From positions 2,172,856 to 2,236,855 of the forward strand of contig NC_031480.1 of assembly GCF_000006565.2 (NCBI RefSeq): a stretch of DNA of 64,000 bases, read 5' to 3'. This DNA comes from Toxoplasma gondii ME49 (lineage: Eukaryota; Apicomplexa; Conoidasida; Eucoccidiorida; Sarcocystidae). Below are positions 10,901 through 23,500 of the stretch, piece by piece. Each line of letters starts with the position of its first letter. The first letter of the stretch is position 1. Under the pieces are notes generated by a model that was given only the letters and a program-made list of their open reading frames with translations, did no database searches and was not told the DNA's origin. A program made the translations under genes and the position numbers.

Positions 10901-13900
10901 TCGCCTTGAAGAGCACACATGCAGCTGCGATGGCCGGCGCTCTTGCTGCACTTCCTTCTTCGGAAGAGGCCCCAAAACGGCGAGGCGCGTTTCGACGCCA
11001 GGCACCCAGGGACCAGGCAGACGCCTTCGATCGGCTCTCTGCGGCCGTACTGGCGGTCACGGAGGCAGCCGCCGATGCAGCGGCTTGTGCTGCCCATGAA
11101 ACTGAGGACGACAGAGAGACAGAACTTTTGAAGCGAGGCCCGCCGGCCAATCGCTTGGAGAAGCGCCCGAGCTCGCGACCATTCAGAGAGAGCGGGTGGG
11201 GGTGCAGGACGCAACTTCCGAAGGAGAAGCTGCGTTTCTTCAGACGGTTTTCCACCCCGGGAGGGAGAAGCCGACACGCGACAAGAAGCTCTGCATGCGC
11301 CAAGGAAGGGAGGCACTTGGAAGACGCAAGGGATCGCCAGAGACGTCGGAAGCGCATGGTGCAGCAGTCCAGGCTGGACGGCGAACGTGAGAAGCCGTGG
11401 AGAACTCAGAGGGAGGCGGCAGGCTGCCTTCGGAGCAGCGGCGACGCGGCGTCAAGTGAGAGCGAGCCTGGAGCGAATGGAGTGAATGAAAAGAAGAGCG
11501 ACGCTGACGGACGTCGCTGCCTCGGATTTTCCTCACGGCTGAGCCTCGAGCCAGAGCTGCGCAGACGCGAGGACAGTCAACGTTTGAAGGAGGCGCGAGA
11601 GCGGAAACAGAACGGGGCTCTATCGCTCCTGCAAGGGAGCTGGGTCATTCGCCTCTTGCCGCCCGCTTCTCCAGAAAGGAAGGTTGAACAGAGAGGCTGC
11701 GCGGCGGCGGCTCGTTCCGCGGCCGCGAATTTCTTCTTGTCTTTCGCTGGAGGACGAAGGGGGAGGGAAACTGCCTCAAGGCAGGAGCCCGAGGCAGAGG
11801 CCTCCTCCAGCTTTGCGTCCAGACTCTTTCCTGCGAGAAGGAAAGCGAGTGGAAGCGATAGAGCCAGACAGCTGCCTCGACAGGAAAAATGCTTTCTGTT
11901 CGTTTCGGCAGACTTCAGCCACCTCTGCTGCGCGGCGAGCCCACCGCCGAGCGTCGTTCGAGCTACCGAGGGATCCCGGGCGGCAGGCGATTTAAGGCGC
12001 GCCGTATGCACGACCACGGAAACCGCTTGCAGTCTGGGAGGAGCGGCGACCTCAAACGTTTCGAGAAAAGACTCCCGAGAACTGTGCGCCGGAGAAGGGA
12101 GCAGGGGCAAGGACGCGGCGAGAAGACAGGCGACGCCGGCAGCAGACGCCTGCCTGTTTTGCCAGGGGTCCCGACGGACTCAAGCACTCTCAAACGGGGA
12201 CGGCACTGAAGCGTCCACGGCAAAGAGTGAGAGGCATGCCGATGACTGGACATTGGCTGAAGAGACGGTCGATCACGGCTTCGGAGCAACTTCTGGAAGC
12301 GAAAACGGAGAAAGTATCGTCGGAGGCTCCCCCTCGTCTTCACAGAAAAAGCCAGGAAGCGATCTGCCGTTCCAGGGTGTACAGACACCTGGGTCAAATT
12401 GGGAATCAGAGGGTTGCGGAGGGACCGGGGCGGATGAGCTTCTGGCGTCTCCGTGCAGAAGCCAGCCGCGTCTCCACGTTGCACTTCCCGAAACAAAGGG
12501 AGTGCATGCGGTTTCGCCACTGGAGGAAAGTCGCGCTGGGGATATGCTTGCTCCAGGGATTTCCTCCCAGTCGCTGGAAGCGAAGACTTGCTCCCCGACC
12601 CGGCTCGGGGCTGACCGGACGGTTCCTTGCTGCGATCGGCCCTCAGCAGCCGCGACTCGAGTTCGAATCTCCGAGGGAGAAGGGGGCTCGACTGTGTTGG
12701 GATTTTGCTGTTTAAGCGATTCCAGCGTAGCCGGTAGCCGCATGAGTCGAACCTCTGCCCAGCGAATCACTCCGGTCGTCGCGTCTCCCTGTTGTGCTTG
12801 GGAGGAACGGACCCCAGAGAGTGAGTGCTCTCTCTGCGGGGACATGACGGCAAGCACCGTCAGTGCTTTGACGCCGGATTACCGGAGAACGCCTTGTCAA
12901 CAGACAGAGAGTCTAGATCGCGCAGGTTGCACGTCGCAGCTTAAGGCGTCGGGCAGCGCTGTTGTAGCTTTTTCGGACGGCCAGGGAGGCGACTCGGAGG
13001 GCGCGGATACAGACGCGAGTGTCGCGCCGTCTGTGCTCTGTGTGGCTCTGCCTGCCTTCGCTTCTTGCCAGCGAAGGAGACAAGGGAGAGCGAATCGAAA
13101 GGCTTGTCTCTCGTCTGCGTCGTCCCCGACAACTGGGGAGCCCAGACACGCAGCGCGTGAAGCGCGGCGCCCTAGAAAAGAAACCTCCCTCCAGACTGCG
13201 TGTGTCAAGCGCTCCGCCTCCAAGTCCTTCTTCAATGCATGCAGCGGGAGCGACAGCGGCGGCCGGCGCGACCAGCGGGACAAGGTATTGAATCCTCTAG
13301 ATCGACGTTCGGAACCTAGACGCCCCAGCTGGGCTGTCGCAACTTCCTCTGAGAGCTCTGGGAAGACCTCCCGTCGCCTGGAGACTGCCTCGAGACAACA
13401 GGCCGTCGGCGCAAGGGGATCCCCGTTGGGAGTGGCGCCCTCTCAGTTTCCGTGGAAGTCTCCTCAGTTGATCGTTCCTCTCAGCGCCGTCGAGAGCGTC
13501 GAATACGGATACTCGAGCAGCGCCTACCATCGTCTCCAGAGAAGCAACTGCGCGCCCCTAGTGGCTGTCCCTCCTTATCTCTGCTGCTCGATTCGCGTGA
13601 GAAGAAATCGCGACCAGACACAGGAAGGAAGCGAGAGAGGAAACCTAACGGACTGCAGCTCTGCAGCCAGCGTTGCTTCCTGCTGGAGCGCATGCACGCC
13701 ACAGGCCAAGCCCGAGTCGAGGCGCTGGGGCACCGAGGGTGGGAAGACCCCTCGGACTGGCCTTACTCGCGAAGACGATTTGGAGGCGTTCGACTTCATT
13801 GTCCTCAGCGAAAGCGACGCTGCCAAGTGAGGAGGGCATCATAGGACAGGCGAGAGACTCTCAAGTCAAGCCACCAAACGCTTGGATGCAGTTTTGACAA

Positions 13901-16900
13901 CTCAACTCTTGTGTCATGTTTCCTTGTCTCTGAGTCTCGTTGCCGACTCTTCTAGCGCCGCTTCGCTGGCACACAGAACAGGCTCCGAAACTCGGCCTCA
14001 GAGGCTCAGCCGAGAGGTTGCCCGCAACGTTCCGACCGTACACGTTCAGTATGAGACTTGTTTCACGAACTCGCAAACTTCCTCATACCTGTGCCTTCCT
14101 CGCCAGGGCAGCCGCTTTCGCCTGGCGAGTCGAGGTCTCCACCCGAGGTAGTGGATAGGGTAATGGTTTCTTTACGCGTACCGTGACAGTCAGGTTATTC
14201 TCGGTGAACATTTCGCAATTTTCTGTTTCTGCATGCAGATGGGCAGTCAGTTTGAACAGCTTGATTCGGCACGATCCGCGTCGCGTCCGCTTCACCGCCG
14301 AGGAGTTTTCTTACCAGCTTCATGTTATGCGCCAGCACCACACACAACGCCTGCGCCTCGAATGTCTGTTGGCCCACACGCAACTGCATGCGCGGCGCGG
14401 ACCTGAAGCTCGCTCTGAGAGTGGGTCCAAGAGGCGTTGCGAGAGGCGAGAGCCTGCGGACTCGGCTCACAGCTCCGCCTCTCGGGCCGCAGACTTGGAA
14501 GCCCTCGCCGGCATCCAAGACTTCACCACAGCGATTTCGGGGTGGCAGGAGGTACACCGAAACGCAAGTAGTGCTTTGAAGATAGGCAACGTCAGGTCTC
14601 GCAGCGATCGAGACAGCGATTTCGTTGTGGAGAGCAGCTTATTAGGAGGAAAGATTTTAGAAGGTGAGACGCTAGAAAGCGAAGCGTCAGAAAGCGAGGC
14701 GTCAGAAAGCGACACAGACGCTTCGTGGCGAGACGCGTCCTGCGAGAGCTCTCGGAGGTACGATTTCAGGCAAGGGGCGAGGCGTCCTCGACGCCGGTGC
14801 GGACCCTACAGATTCTCTTCTGCACCGCCACAAATCTGCGGTTGCAGCTGCTGTAGCACGACTACAGGAAGTGGAGCTGATTTAAACAGTGGGGACGAGT
14901 ATGTGCGCTTGAGGTCCTGGGCTCCGTCTGCTCTCTCTCGGCTTCCGTCCAGCTTGCGCGGTCCCTCCTCAAGGCGCGGACGAACGCCTGGAGACCCGAG
15001 AATGACGAGGCCCCGCGTGGCTCCGAAGGCGGGAGACACCCCGACCCGGGGAGCGACGTTCTCGCGTGCTCTCAAGAGCACCGAGGCGGAGGGCGACGGC
15101 AGCCAATCACGCGCTTGCGCCTCCGTTGGAGAGGCAAATGTTGTCGATGATTGCGCTGGGAGACAAGGCTGTTCGCGCCCAAGGAGTGTGGGGATTCGTA
15201 CGGCTGCTGTCTCCTCGCCGTCGCTGCCGGCGCCTAAAACCTCAGAGGAGCAAGGTGCCCCGGGCGGTTGCGGCTTCGGACTGGCGGGGACGGAGCAGGA
15301 AGAAAACACACTTCCAGACGCCTCAGAGCCCCCCAAAAACGCTGAGAGTCGAGAGGAAAAGGCGAATCAAAATACCCAGACGCCAAGCACTTCCACCGCC
15401 CAAGTCGGGCCCGTTCGGGGGCAGTCCCCGCTTCGCCGTGGCATGTCAGACGTCACTCCGGGAGCTCTGGGTGTCAAGAGGAGCTCGGGAGTTTCTCGGT
15501 CGCTTCCGACCCCAGCGTTGGCCAATTGCCCCAGTAAAAGCTTGGTTGGGGGTCGTCCTGAGCTTGTGCCGAACTCAGTTCTCGGCCGAGAGCCCGCTGC
15601 ACTTCTGCGTGCGAATTCCAGCGTGTCTGGTCAGTCCCTTCCGGACGAACAAGAAAGATTTGAGTCCAAGGCGATGAGGAGCCTGTGGCGTAGCAGGAGT
15701 TACGCCGCTCCCGCAGCTTCCGCCGAGATGCGGCGATGGGCCTCTGCCGGTGTCTCCTCTGTCTCCAACTGTGGCTCGCAGTCGGGCCGCGGGACACCCG
15801 CCTCAAAGGCGTCCACGACTGAGGCTCTTTTGCGGTTCCTGAACCGGAGCTGGAAAGCGAGCAGGCGCAAGGAGGCGAGAGTCTCCCACACGCAGTCAGA
15901 ACACCGAGGGACAGAGGGACTCGTCTCCGGAGAACAGTCACCTCCGTGTATGGGGCCCAGTCGTGGGGGGCCTCCCTCCGGCCCTGCCACCCAGTCGTGT
16001 CTCTGTCGCCTTCCTCCTCCAGCCCTTCTCCCTGGCGACAAACTTGACGCGAGTCGGAGCGTCCAGAGAGACACGGAGAAAGCGGAGTTCTTCTCTCCTG
16101 TCGTTGTTGGGTCTCACCCGCCGTTTTATCTAAACGCTGTCCGATCGTACGTTTCAGGCCTCTTGTCCCCTCCCCACATCACGCAAGGGGCGACCTGGGT
16201 CGTCCCTGGTCCCTTGGAGTGTGGCGGCTGTGCTGCCCCCGTCCGGATGCACCAAAGGCATCAAAATCAAAGACTTGTCGAGAGCCGCGGCAGCGCCTGT
16301 GAAGCACTGGAAGTGATACCTGGTCTGTCCGTGGAGCCTCAAGGCGAGGGCGAAGCGCGAGTCTCCAGAGGCGGCCTGTCCAGCTCAGTCCCACTGGCTC
16401 CTTCGGGTGCGCAGTCTGAGGCGAAGAGATGGAGGTCCCTCACTCGAGGTTTCGGCCTCTTCGCCCGGCGCCGACCCTCCGAGGAAGCCACACAGGCCGC
16501 CGCGGGAAGGCCCGTACTCAAACGGTCTGCATCTTGCTTCACAGCGGGAGACAGACACGCCTCGTGCATGCGCTTCACTGAGGCCTCAGCCTTCCCGTGG
16601 TCCTTGAGGCCAACAGTCGAGCCCGCGTCCCAGACCCCCGCCGCCGGAAGCTGTAGAAGCTGCAGCGCCACCCGGTCGCTTCCACAGGGAGACGCGGACG
16701 AACTCCACTGCATGCAGTCGGTCGGGGACGAGAAGGAACAACTCGAATCTGCTGCGCCTGAAGCCAGTTTTCCCCTCGGGATTTTCGTCCCTTCCTTTCC
16801 TCCCGTCTTTGGGGGCAGGCCGTGCTGTCTCCATCCCACTCATCAGGGGGGTCGTGCATGCAACTGGCGTCGGGACTGGGCCGGTTGCAGCTTTCCACTG

Positions 16901-17662
16901 GCGTCTCTACACGAGGTTTGTGGGACAGCAGACAACGGGGACATTGGAGGAGTTGGGGGGACACCCTCGGGGCCTGTAGGACCAAGTCTGCTAGGGACGC
17001 ACACCGCCGGGTGCGAGACTGTATTTGCGGAGAAGCTTGTCGTCCCTCTTCATCAGACTCTCCACAAGTTCCTCCACAACCCACATGACCCCGAGAAAGG
17101 ACCTGTCCCCCCAACCTGCTTGCATCGCAGGCCACCCATCCTGGCCGTAGGAGGCATGTTGTACCGCTGTCAAACTCACGAATGGTGGACACCGAAAGGG
17201 GAAAGCGATCAGCCTGGAGCTGGCGAACTGGCTCCACTGTGGCCCACCGCTCGGCTCCAGGTGCCTGTCTCCTCGCCTCACGAGTCCGAACAGAACCTGA
17301 CGGCGGTGTCCGATCGGAGCCAAGATCTCCAGGTTTCGCGCCGAGGTTCCGCGCCTCCGCGTGAGGTTTCAGCCTCCGCTGAGGGGTGGAAGAGGAGAGG
17401 AGAAGAAAACACAGAGAAAACAGATTTGCCCGCACCCGTTTCTTCTGACATTCAAAGCAAGCAAATCAGAGAATGGCTACCCCAGGAGACAGAAAGCTCC
17501 CCAGAGACCCTCATGACTCCAGTTGCAGTCCCTTCTCTGCCGGCTGGGGTAGGCGACGAAGATGAAGAAGAAGTCCAGTTCTGTATTTTCAGTGAGGACG
17601 AAGAGACACGGAAAGGTGAACGGGACGGGCTGCATGCAGCACAAAGATGTCCTGTTCCGTGA
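7963..17662 (+). CDS. Very large, mostly disordered protein with a probable PH-like domain split by inserts
   Basis: Two exons, 7963-13826 and 14239-17662, give 3095 residues. The start is the ATG at 7963 (ttgacaATGGCG, a good coccidian context); the same frame runs 18 bases further up but only from GTG. The first frame meets TGA at 13828. A GTGAGG donor at 13827 and a TGCATGCAG acceptor ending at 14238 form a 412-base phase-2 intron that joins it exactly in frame to the second. Most of the protein is Ser/Gly/Arg/Glu-rich low complexity. Ordered patches suggest a PH-like fold: GSWVIRLLPP near residue 1227, KCFLFVSADF near 1309, LIVPLSAVESVEY near 1836, SIRVRRN near 1876, and FDFIVLSESDAAKWAVSLN at 1943-1961. 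The last is like the final strand and helix of a PH domain, with W1956 made by the splice. An Arg/His-rich helix follows. Residues after about 2000 are again disordered. Function unknown; membrane or scaffold binding is only an inference. Confidence 0.8.
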
Positions 17663-18497
17663 GCGCCCCGAGTCTCGGCCACTTGAAAGAATCCCCTAGT
17701 TTGTGGGAGGCCTCAAGGATGGCTTTGTCCTCTCAGTGCGGCCTCTCAGCTTATCATGTGTGGGATTGGGTTCCTTTCCATAGCGACCCCTACAACTCCA
17801 TCCTGCTGCTACTTCTCTAACTACATGTTTAACGCCAGCAAATGAAGGAATGGGCGCAGCAACGTTTGTGAAAACGTCCTTCGGTTTTATTCATGTCTCC
17901 TCTGTCGAGTGAAGCAGTCGCGTGCAAAGACGCATGGTTTCACAGTTGAGACTCCAGAGAAACTGACACGCGGGTCGATGTCTCAGAACATGGAGCAGGT
18001 AAACGCCTTGGGGCCCACTCCCGTGATGCGCTCACAAAAAAGAGATTGACGTTGGTTAGCAGATATTCGCGTAAACCAGACATCCCAACAGTAGGCAAGG
18101 AACTAACGTGTGAATGTCAAGCTAACCCCAAAACTGTAGAAAAATCGTAAACTAGCTAAAGTGAAAAAGCTGAAAACAGTGTCTCTCGCCAACAGCGAAG
18201 AAAACAAAACTGCTCTGAGAATTCGTGAGCGAAGCCGAGAGAATACGGCCGTTCTGAAACTGCAAAAAAGACATGCGATGAAATGACTGAGTCCAATTCA
18301 TTTGCCTCTTTTTTCGTGAAGCGTCAGGGCCTCCACGTGCTCAGCTGTCTGTGCGGAAGCATGGGACAAAGCGAAATCCATTGAGGTGCCACTGCTTTTT
18401 GGTATCCACCGTCAAATCCTAAGGATTCTAGCTGTGAGCTTTGGCGCAGTCTCCCGCTTCATAAGATATGCTACGTCTGGGCTCTACTTACGTGGAT

Positions 18498-18498
18498 C

Positions 18499-18531
<33 letters not shown>
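18498..18531. repeat. (AT)n microsatellite
   Basis: TATATATACATATATA... run. Confidence 0.9.
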
Positions 18532-18693
18532 GCGAAGCATCATCTATATGTATATGCATACGTGAAGAGCAACCCCCTATATGTAAAGAAGAAACCATAT
18601 ACGTATGCATGTTCACGTCCACGTGTACACATGCACCAACTACATGTTTGCATGTAATTAGAGAAACACCTATATGTATAGAGAGGCGCCCTG

Positions 18694-18719
18694 CATATAT
18701 ATATATATATATATATATA
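18694..18719. repeat. (AT)n microsatellite
   Basis: Pure alternating AT run of about 13 units. Confidence 0.9.
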
Positions 18720-18948
18720 ATATGCGTTTGTGTGTGTAGCAGCAACCTGCAGGTTTGCTGTCTTCTGAGCTTCGCCTGCGGATCGGGAACGTAGAGAAAA
18801 GCTAGCAACTTCTTGGAGTTTCTATCTCTCAGTTTCTGCTGCGGAAAGAACACACGGCCAACCTGTGCACAAGCGGATGAAGCCACAACACCAGATGCAT
18901 GCCTCCCACCTCTCAACTTTGCGAAGCGTCCCCCCTGCGTAGACAAAT

Positions 18949-19019
18949 GCATATATATATATATATATATATATATAACCTCCATTTATATATACATATA
19001 TACATATATATACATACAT
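18949..19019. repeat. (AT)n/(ATAC)n microsatellite
   Basis: AT run, short break (ACCTCCATT), then TATATACATA units. Confidence 0.9.
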
Positions 19020-19668
19020 GCATACATAACAAACATACAAAGTCATATATAAGCGAGATGCCTACGTGTAGGCACGCATACATAGATATGTGCATGCTCA
19101 AGTTGCTGCATGCGCGTCCAGCAAATGGGTGTGAGCCCCGCACCTGAATGCATGCACGGAGAAAGTATGCTGCTCGCTTCACGAACCGGAACCGGTTTTC
19201 GCAAGGCATCCCAACAGTGCCTACACGCTTCCGACTTTACACAATAGAATGCGAGAAACGCATGAACTCCATAAGCAAATTTTGGAAGCGCATCCTCGCA
19301 TAGCCCTCTCTGAGGACAGAGACAATAAAGAATAAAGTTCTGTGTGCTTGCTGTACACCACCGCTCCCCTGGACTGCTTAAAACTTCCCTTCCCCTTGAC
19401 ATGAAATCTGAGGAGCTGGCGGTGAGAGAGTAACCTCTCGCCTTTGTGGCCTGCGAGTAGCTGGGTTCCCCCACCCGCCCCAAGCCCCTCATGAGGAAAC
19501 AGTTTAACACACACAACGCATGCACCGAATGCAAATACCTACAATGGGATCGGCAGCGACGCGTCTGCAGCTTCGCAGTGGATTTACGTCGAATGACAGA
19601 GAAGAAAAAAGCGTCCCGGTTCTACGAAGGAACAACTAGAATGCGCGAGAGCAACAGAGGCCCCAGAC

Positions 19669-19690
19669 ATATATATATATATATATATAT
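19669..19690. repeat. (AT)n microsatellite
   Basis: Alternating AT run of about 11 units. Confidence 0.85.
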
Positions 19691-19975
19691 GCCTAGACAT
19701 TCGAGGAAAGCGTGAGGATAAGTGGGTACACTAGACTCCTGCAATTTCACACGTATCCTTCCCTCAAAACGTTCTTGCAAACGAAAGAAACAGGTGACAG
19801 AGGAGTGTCATCCGCCTCGAAATACACGTAGATATTGGTATGTATACATTTAAAGAGAGAAAGAGGTAAGTATGCAAGAACAGACGACCACTCTGTCGCA
19901 CAACAGTTTTTGCAGACAAACCAGGTCTGCTTGACTCTTGGATGCAAGAAACGAGAAATTCTCTCTCGAGCGAAA

Positions 19976-20483
19976 TTAGACATGTGCATCACCGGACCCA
20001 GCTGCTAGGCCGTCGTCAGAAACGCCGTCGTAAGTTAAATCCGTATCTTCTTCGTCTCGCTTTCCTGCTCGTCCCCCACCCTGTCCTGCATGCGCCCCAC
20101 TGTCACTCGGGCCATTTTCCTCTTTTCTCTCACAGAAGCCACCAAACAAAGCCGTCGCTTTTTCCTCTCTCTTTGCCGCTCTTTCGTCTTCGTCGCTTTC
20201 GTGCAGGGTGCCGCCAGTGTCGTCTCTTTCCTTTCCTTTTCCAGAAACGCCATCCAAACTCGTTGTCGGGGCGGAAGCGAAGTCGCGGAGACCCACCGGG
20301 ATGCTGCTGTCCCCACTCGGAAACGCCGTCTCTCCTCCCAGAGGCGACTGCGGATCCAGTCTATACGGAAAAACATCTCCTAAAGGAAGTCACAAAAGAC
20401 ACCGAAAACCTTCAAACGAATCTAAACTCGCTTCACTGCGGCGGCGCAGCACTCTGGGCCTTCATAGTCATATGCATGTATAC

Positions 20484-20514
<31 letters not shown>

Positions 20515-23500
20515 ATAGATGCCTGTCTACACCCAGCCTTACAGATAGGCCAGAAGATACGCACATGCACATAAATATATACCTGCATGTGTGAGAATGA
20601 GGGCGCATTCGACGTTGCTTAGGAGGACGAGCAGACCGAGTAGAAGAAAACGCAGCAAGTGCGAAGCAAAGGAACACGATAAGAAGGCGCAGGAGTGGAA
20701 GCCCTCGTTTTTCTTGAAAGAGAGAGCCAACAGAGACGACAGCCATACCTGAGCAGATGGGTTGTCGGGGTGTGACGGGGAGAAACCAGGACCAGTCAAA
20801 TTTGCCGAAAATCTGAAAAAAGCAAATAAACCTTCGTCACCTCTCGTATGTCTCGAATATGTTAAGCCGCATTACCGCCGCAGCTACAAATATACGCACA
20901 TGCATGCAGTACGGCTACCTATCCTTCTGTGTCACGAGCGTACCTCCACGAAGTCCCCGTGAATCCAGTGATCCTCCACAGTAGGTGTGAGGGCTTCGGC
21001 AAAGATCTGCAGGCAAAGGTTCTAGAATCTCACCTGTTGCATGTTGGCAAGACGGCCGACATTGTACGGATTCGCCGAAGGATACTGCACCTCGATGGTC
21101 GTCATGTTGACGAGAACGTAGTAGAGGTGAGTGAGGAACATCTGCGTGCGACAGGAAGATGGACGCGAGAACATATTCATGAAAAACGGACACCGAGCGC
21201 TTGAAGGCGTCTTTTCAACATTTTCTCGACAGGAATGTCCGGAATATGGGGAAACAGGAGCCCAGCCCTCGTCCAGGACGACAGGTACAGGGTCGGAAGA
21301 CGAAGCTTGAACTCACGTTTCTCGACACCAAAAGCGAGCTTTTCCGTGGACACAAATGGGCCTGTTCTTTGAAAGGAACGCGAGACGTTTTCCGTGAAGG
21401 CACATGCAGGTGCGATCTGAGGAAGAAGAAGGCTCTCCGATGCACGCAGTCACTTCCCGCAATCGGAAATGCTCTTCCCTCAGCAGTGCCCTAACTTGCT
21501 GCTTCCCTCGATGTGTCTTTCTTTCTCTGTGCTTCTTCTCGCGTCTCTCTACGTCCTTCTTCTCTCTCTTTTCCTGTTGCGCCATTCAGTTCTCTGCCCC
21601 CCGTCGCTTCCCTCCTTCGCCGAGGTTGCACGGACAGAGGAGCCATCCGTCACGGCTTGCAGTGGCGCTACACATCGGTTAGCAGGATAACTTTTCCTCT
21701 CGAGTCACAAGTCGCTTGAAACCCGGTCCGTCCAATTAAGTCGGTGGCAAGTGACAACAAGTGCTCGGTGCTCTGAACCTCATACGTTTCTCAAATCGAA
21801 TCTGCCAGAGAGGACTTCAGTCGAGCACGGTGTGCATGTGAACTATTCGTCGCCGTCACTACGAGGGATACCAGTCCACGTAAGACGCCAGTTTTAGCTC
21901 CGTTGTTAAGCTAGTTAGACTGCTCGAAACTCGTAACAGCCGCGGAAAGGGGAACTTGTGAAGTCTTAAATTCTCGCCAGCTGAAAAGCTCGCTGCCCAC
22001 GGTGGAAGCCTCACCACGAGTGTGACGAAGCCAAATGTAACTTGCATCACCCAGGCTGCATCGAGACACACAGCGCACAGAGAACAGTCCAGGAACTGAA
22101 GCAAACGGACGAACGTTCCTTCCTTGGCACCTCTATGACACGAAAAAAAACGTACTTTTCACTGAGAGAAGCTCCACACTGCAGCCGCGATCTGACAAAC
22201 TGAGGATTTACTCTGAAACCCATGCATAGTGCAGGCACGTGAGCATGAGCAGAACCCTAAACAAGCCCCTATATATATATATATATATCTTTAGTCAAAC
22301 GAAGGGTCATCATCAGTGATACCTTGCTCAGCGCGAGCGTATAAACATTTGTTTATCTTTCTAAGTGCTCGCCGGGAGTCATTACTGCATGTTGTTCTTA
22401 GAATCTGAGTGTGACAGGCAAGATCTGCGATTGTCTCTGTCGCTCGATGCGATAGAGCGACATAAATGTGTCTGTTCACAACTGTCCTTTTTCTGATCAC
22501 GTCTAAGACCTCGAGACGAAAGAGGTGAGTGGATTGAAACAGACCCAGAAAAAGGCGCTTTGGAGAAAGAGACAGCCTCGCGCCAAGAACAGTCTTACAG
22601 ATCAAGAAGACGCCCCATGTTCCTGGAGAAAGCCCCTGGCCCTGCAAATAAACACAAGGGATGAGAAAATCTACATGTGATAATACAAACATAGACATCT
22701 ACATATATACATGTATTTATAAATAGAATGACAGACGTGTATATATAAATCCATATGTATATGTATATCGCTGCTCAGCATGCACCAATATGCCGTCCAC
22801 TCAAAAGATATTGCTCTGTTACACTCCCAAATAAGGTACACCTCATGGTTCTTCACTGTTCTCAGAGGACATAAAGAGCTGCGGGTCGGTGTATACCGCC
22901 GCATTTATCTATTCATGAGAGCAGGCGTAGGTTTACTTGTCGAAAATGGGGATGCCGTCGATATATTAAGGCAAAGAGATTACCTTTTGCAGAATGTTGC
23001 ATGTGTAAGCGTGCATACTTGTTAACATTGATGGACCGTTGTAAACATATATATGCAGATTTCTCTCCAGGCACGCCCTCACACAGACGGCTCCATCATC
23101 GTTTCCTTCTCTGGTGCAGAGCCCTTTCTGGGATTCCAAGATTTCCAATTTGCCCCTCGCCCTATATTCGGTATCCACTTACACGGAGGGTGTTTACGGA
23201 GAACAAAAATTCGTCGACGATCCAGGGCGCCGAGGAGGCGCCCATGAAAGTGCACACCAGCGCGCAGTAGAAATTGAAGAGAAGAAACTGTTTGTAGTTG
23301 TTGAACCCGACACAGTTGCCTACCCACGGACAGTGGTGGTCCATTCGCATCACGCACTTGTTGCAGATCTGCAAACGAGCAGCATCCGAATAAAACAGAA
23401 TTCTCTCCAGTGCCGACGCGCCGAAACAATCAAAATCTGAAAGCAGTGTAAACCTGCTACACCACACCACATGGCAGCCAAGATAAAGTGCAACACAGAG

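Larger units (their letters stand above)
17663..19975. other. Convergent intergenic region with microsatellites
   Basis: Lies between the 3' ends of the large plus-strand gene and the minus-strand DHHC gene. It should hold both 3' UTRs. It contains four AT-type microsatellites and no coding-like frame that I can support. Confidence 0.6.

Noticed and set aside
8405..13700. Many 60-220 codon frames on both strands within the large PH-like gene
   Set aside because: Shadow frames of a long GC-rich coding region; none has a domain or a splice context.
21007..21033. 27-base intron in the DHHC gene
   Set aside because: At first it gave a smooth NMQQ-IFAEAL join. The exon at 20749-20812 ([13 protein letters not shown]) fits the family far better and uses a normal 221-base intron from the same donor.
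22250..22262. Telomere-like AACCCTAAA
   Set aside because: A single unit within a gene intron, not an array.
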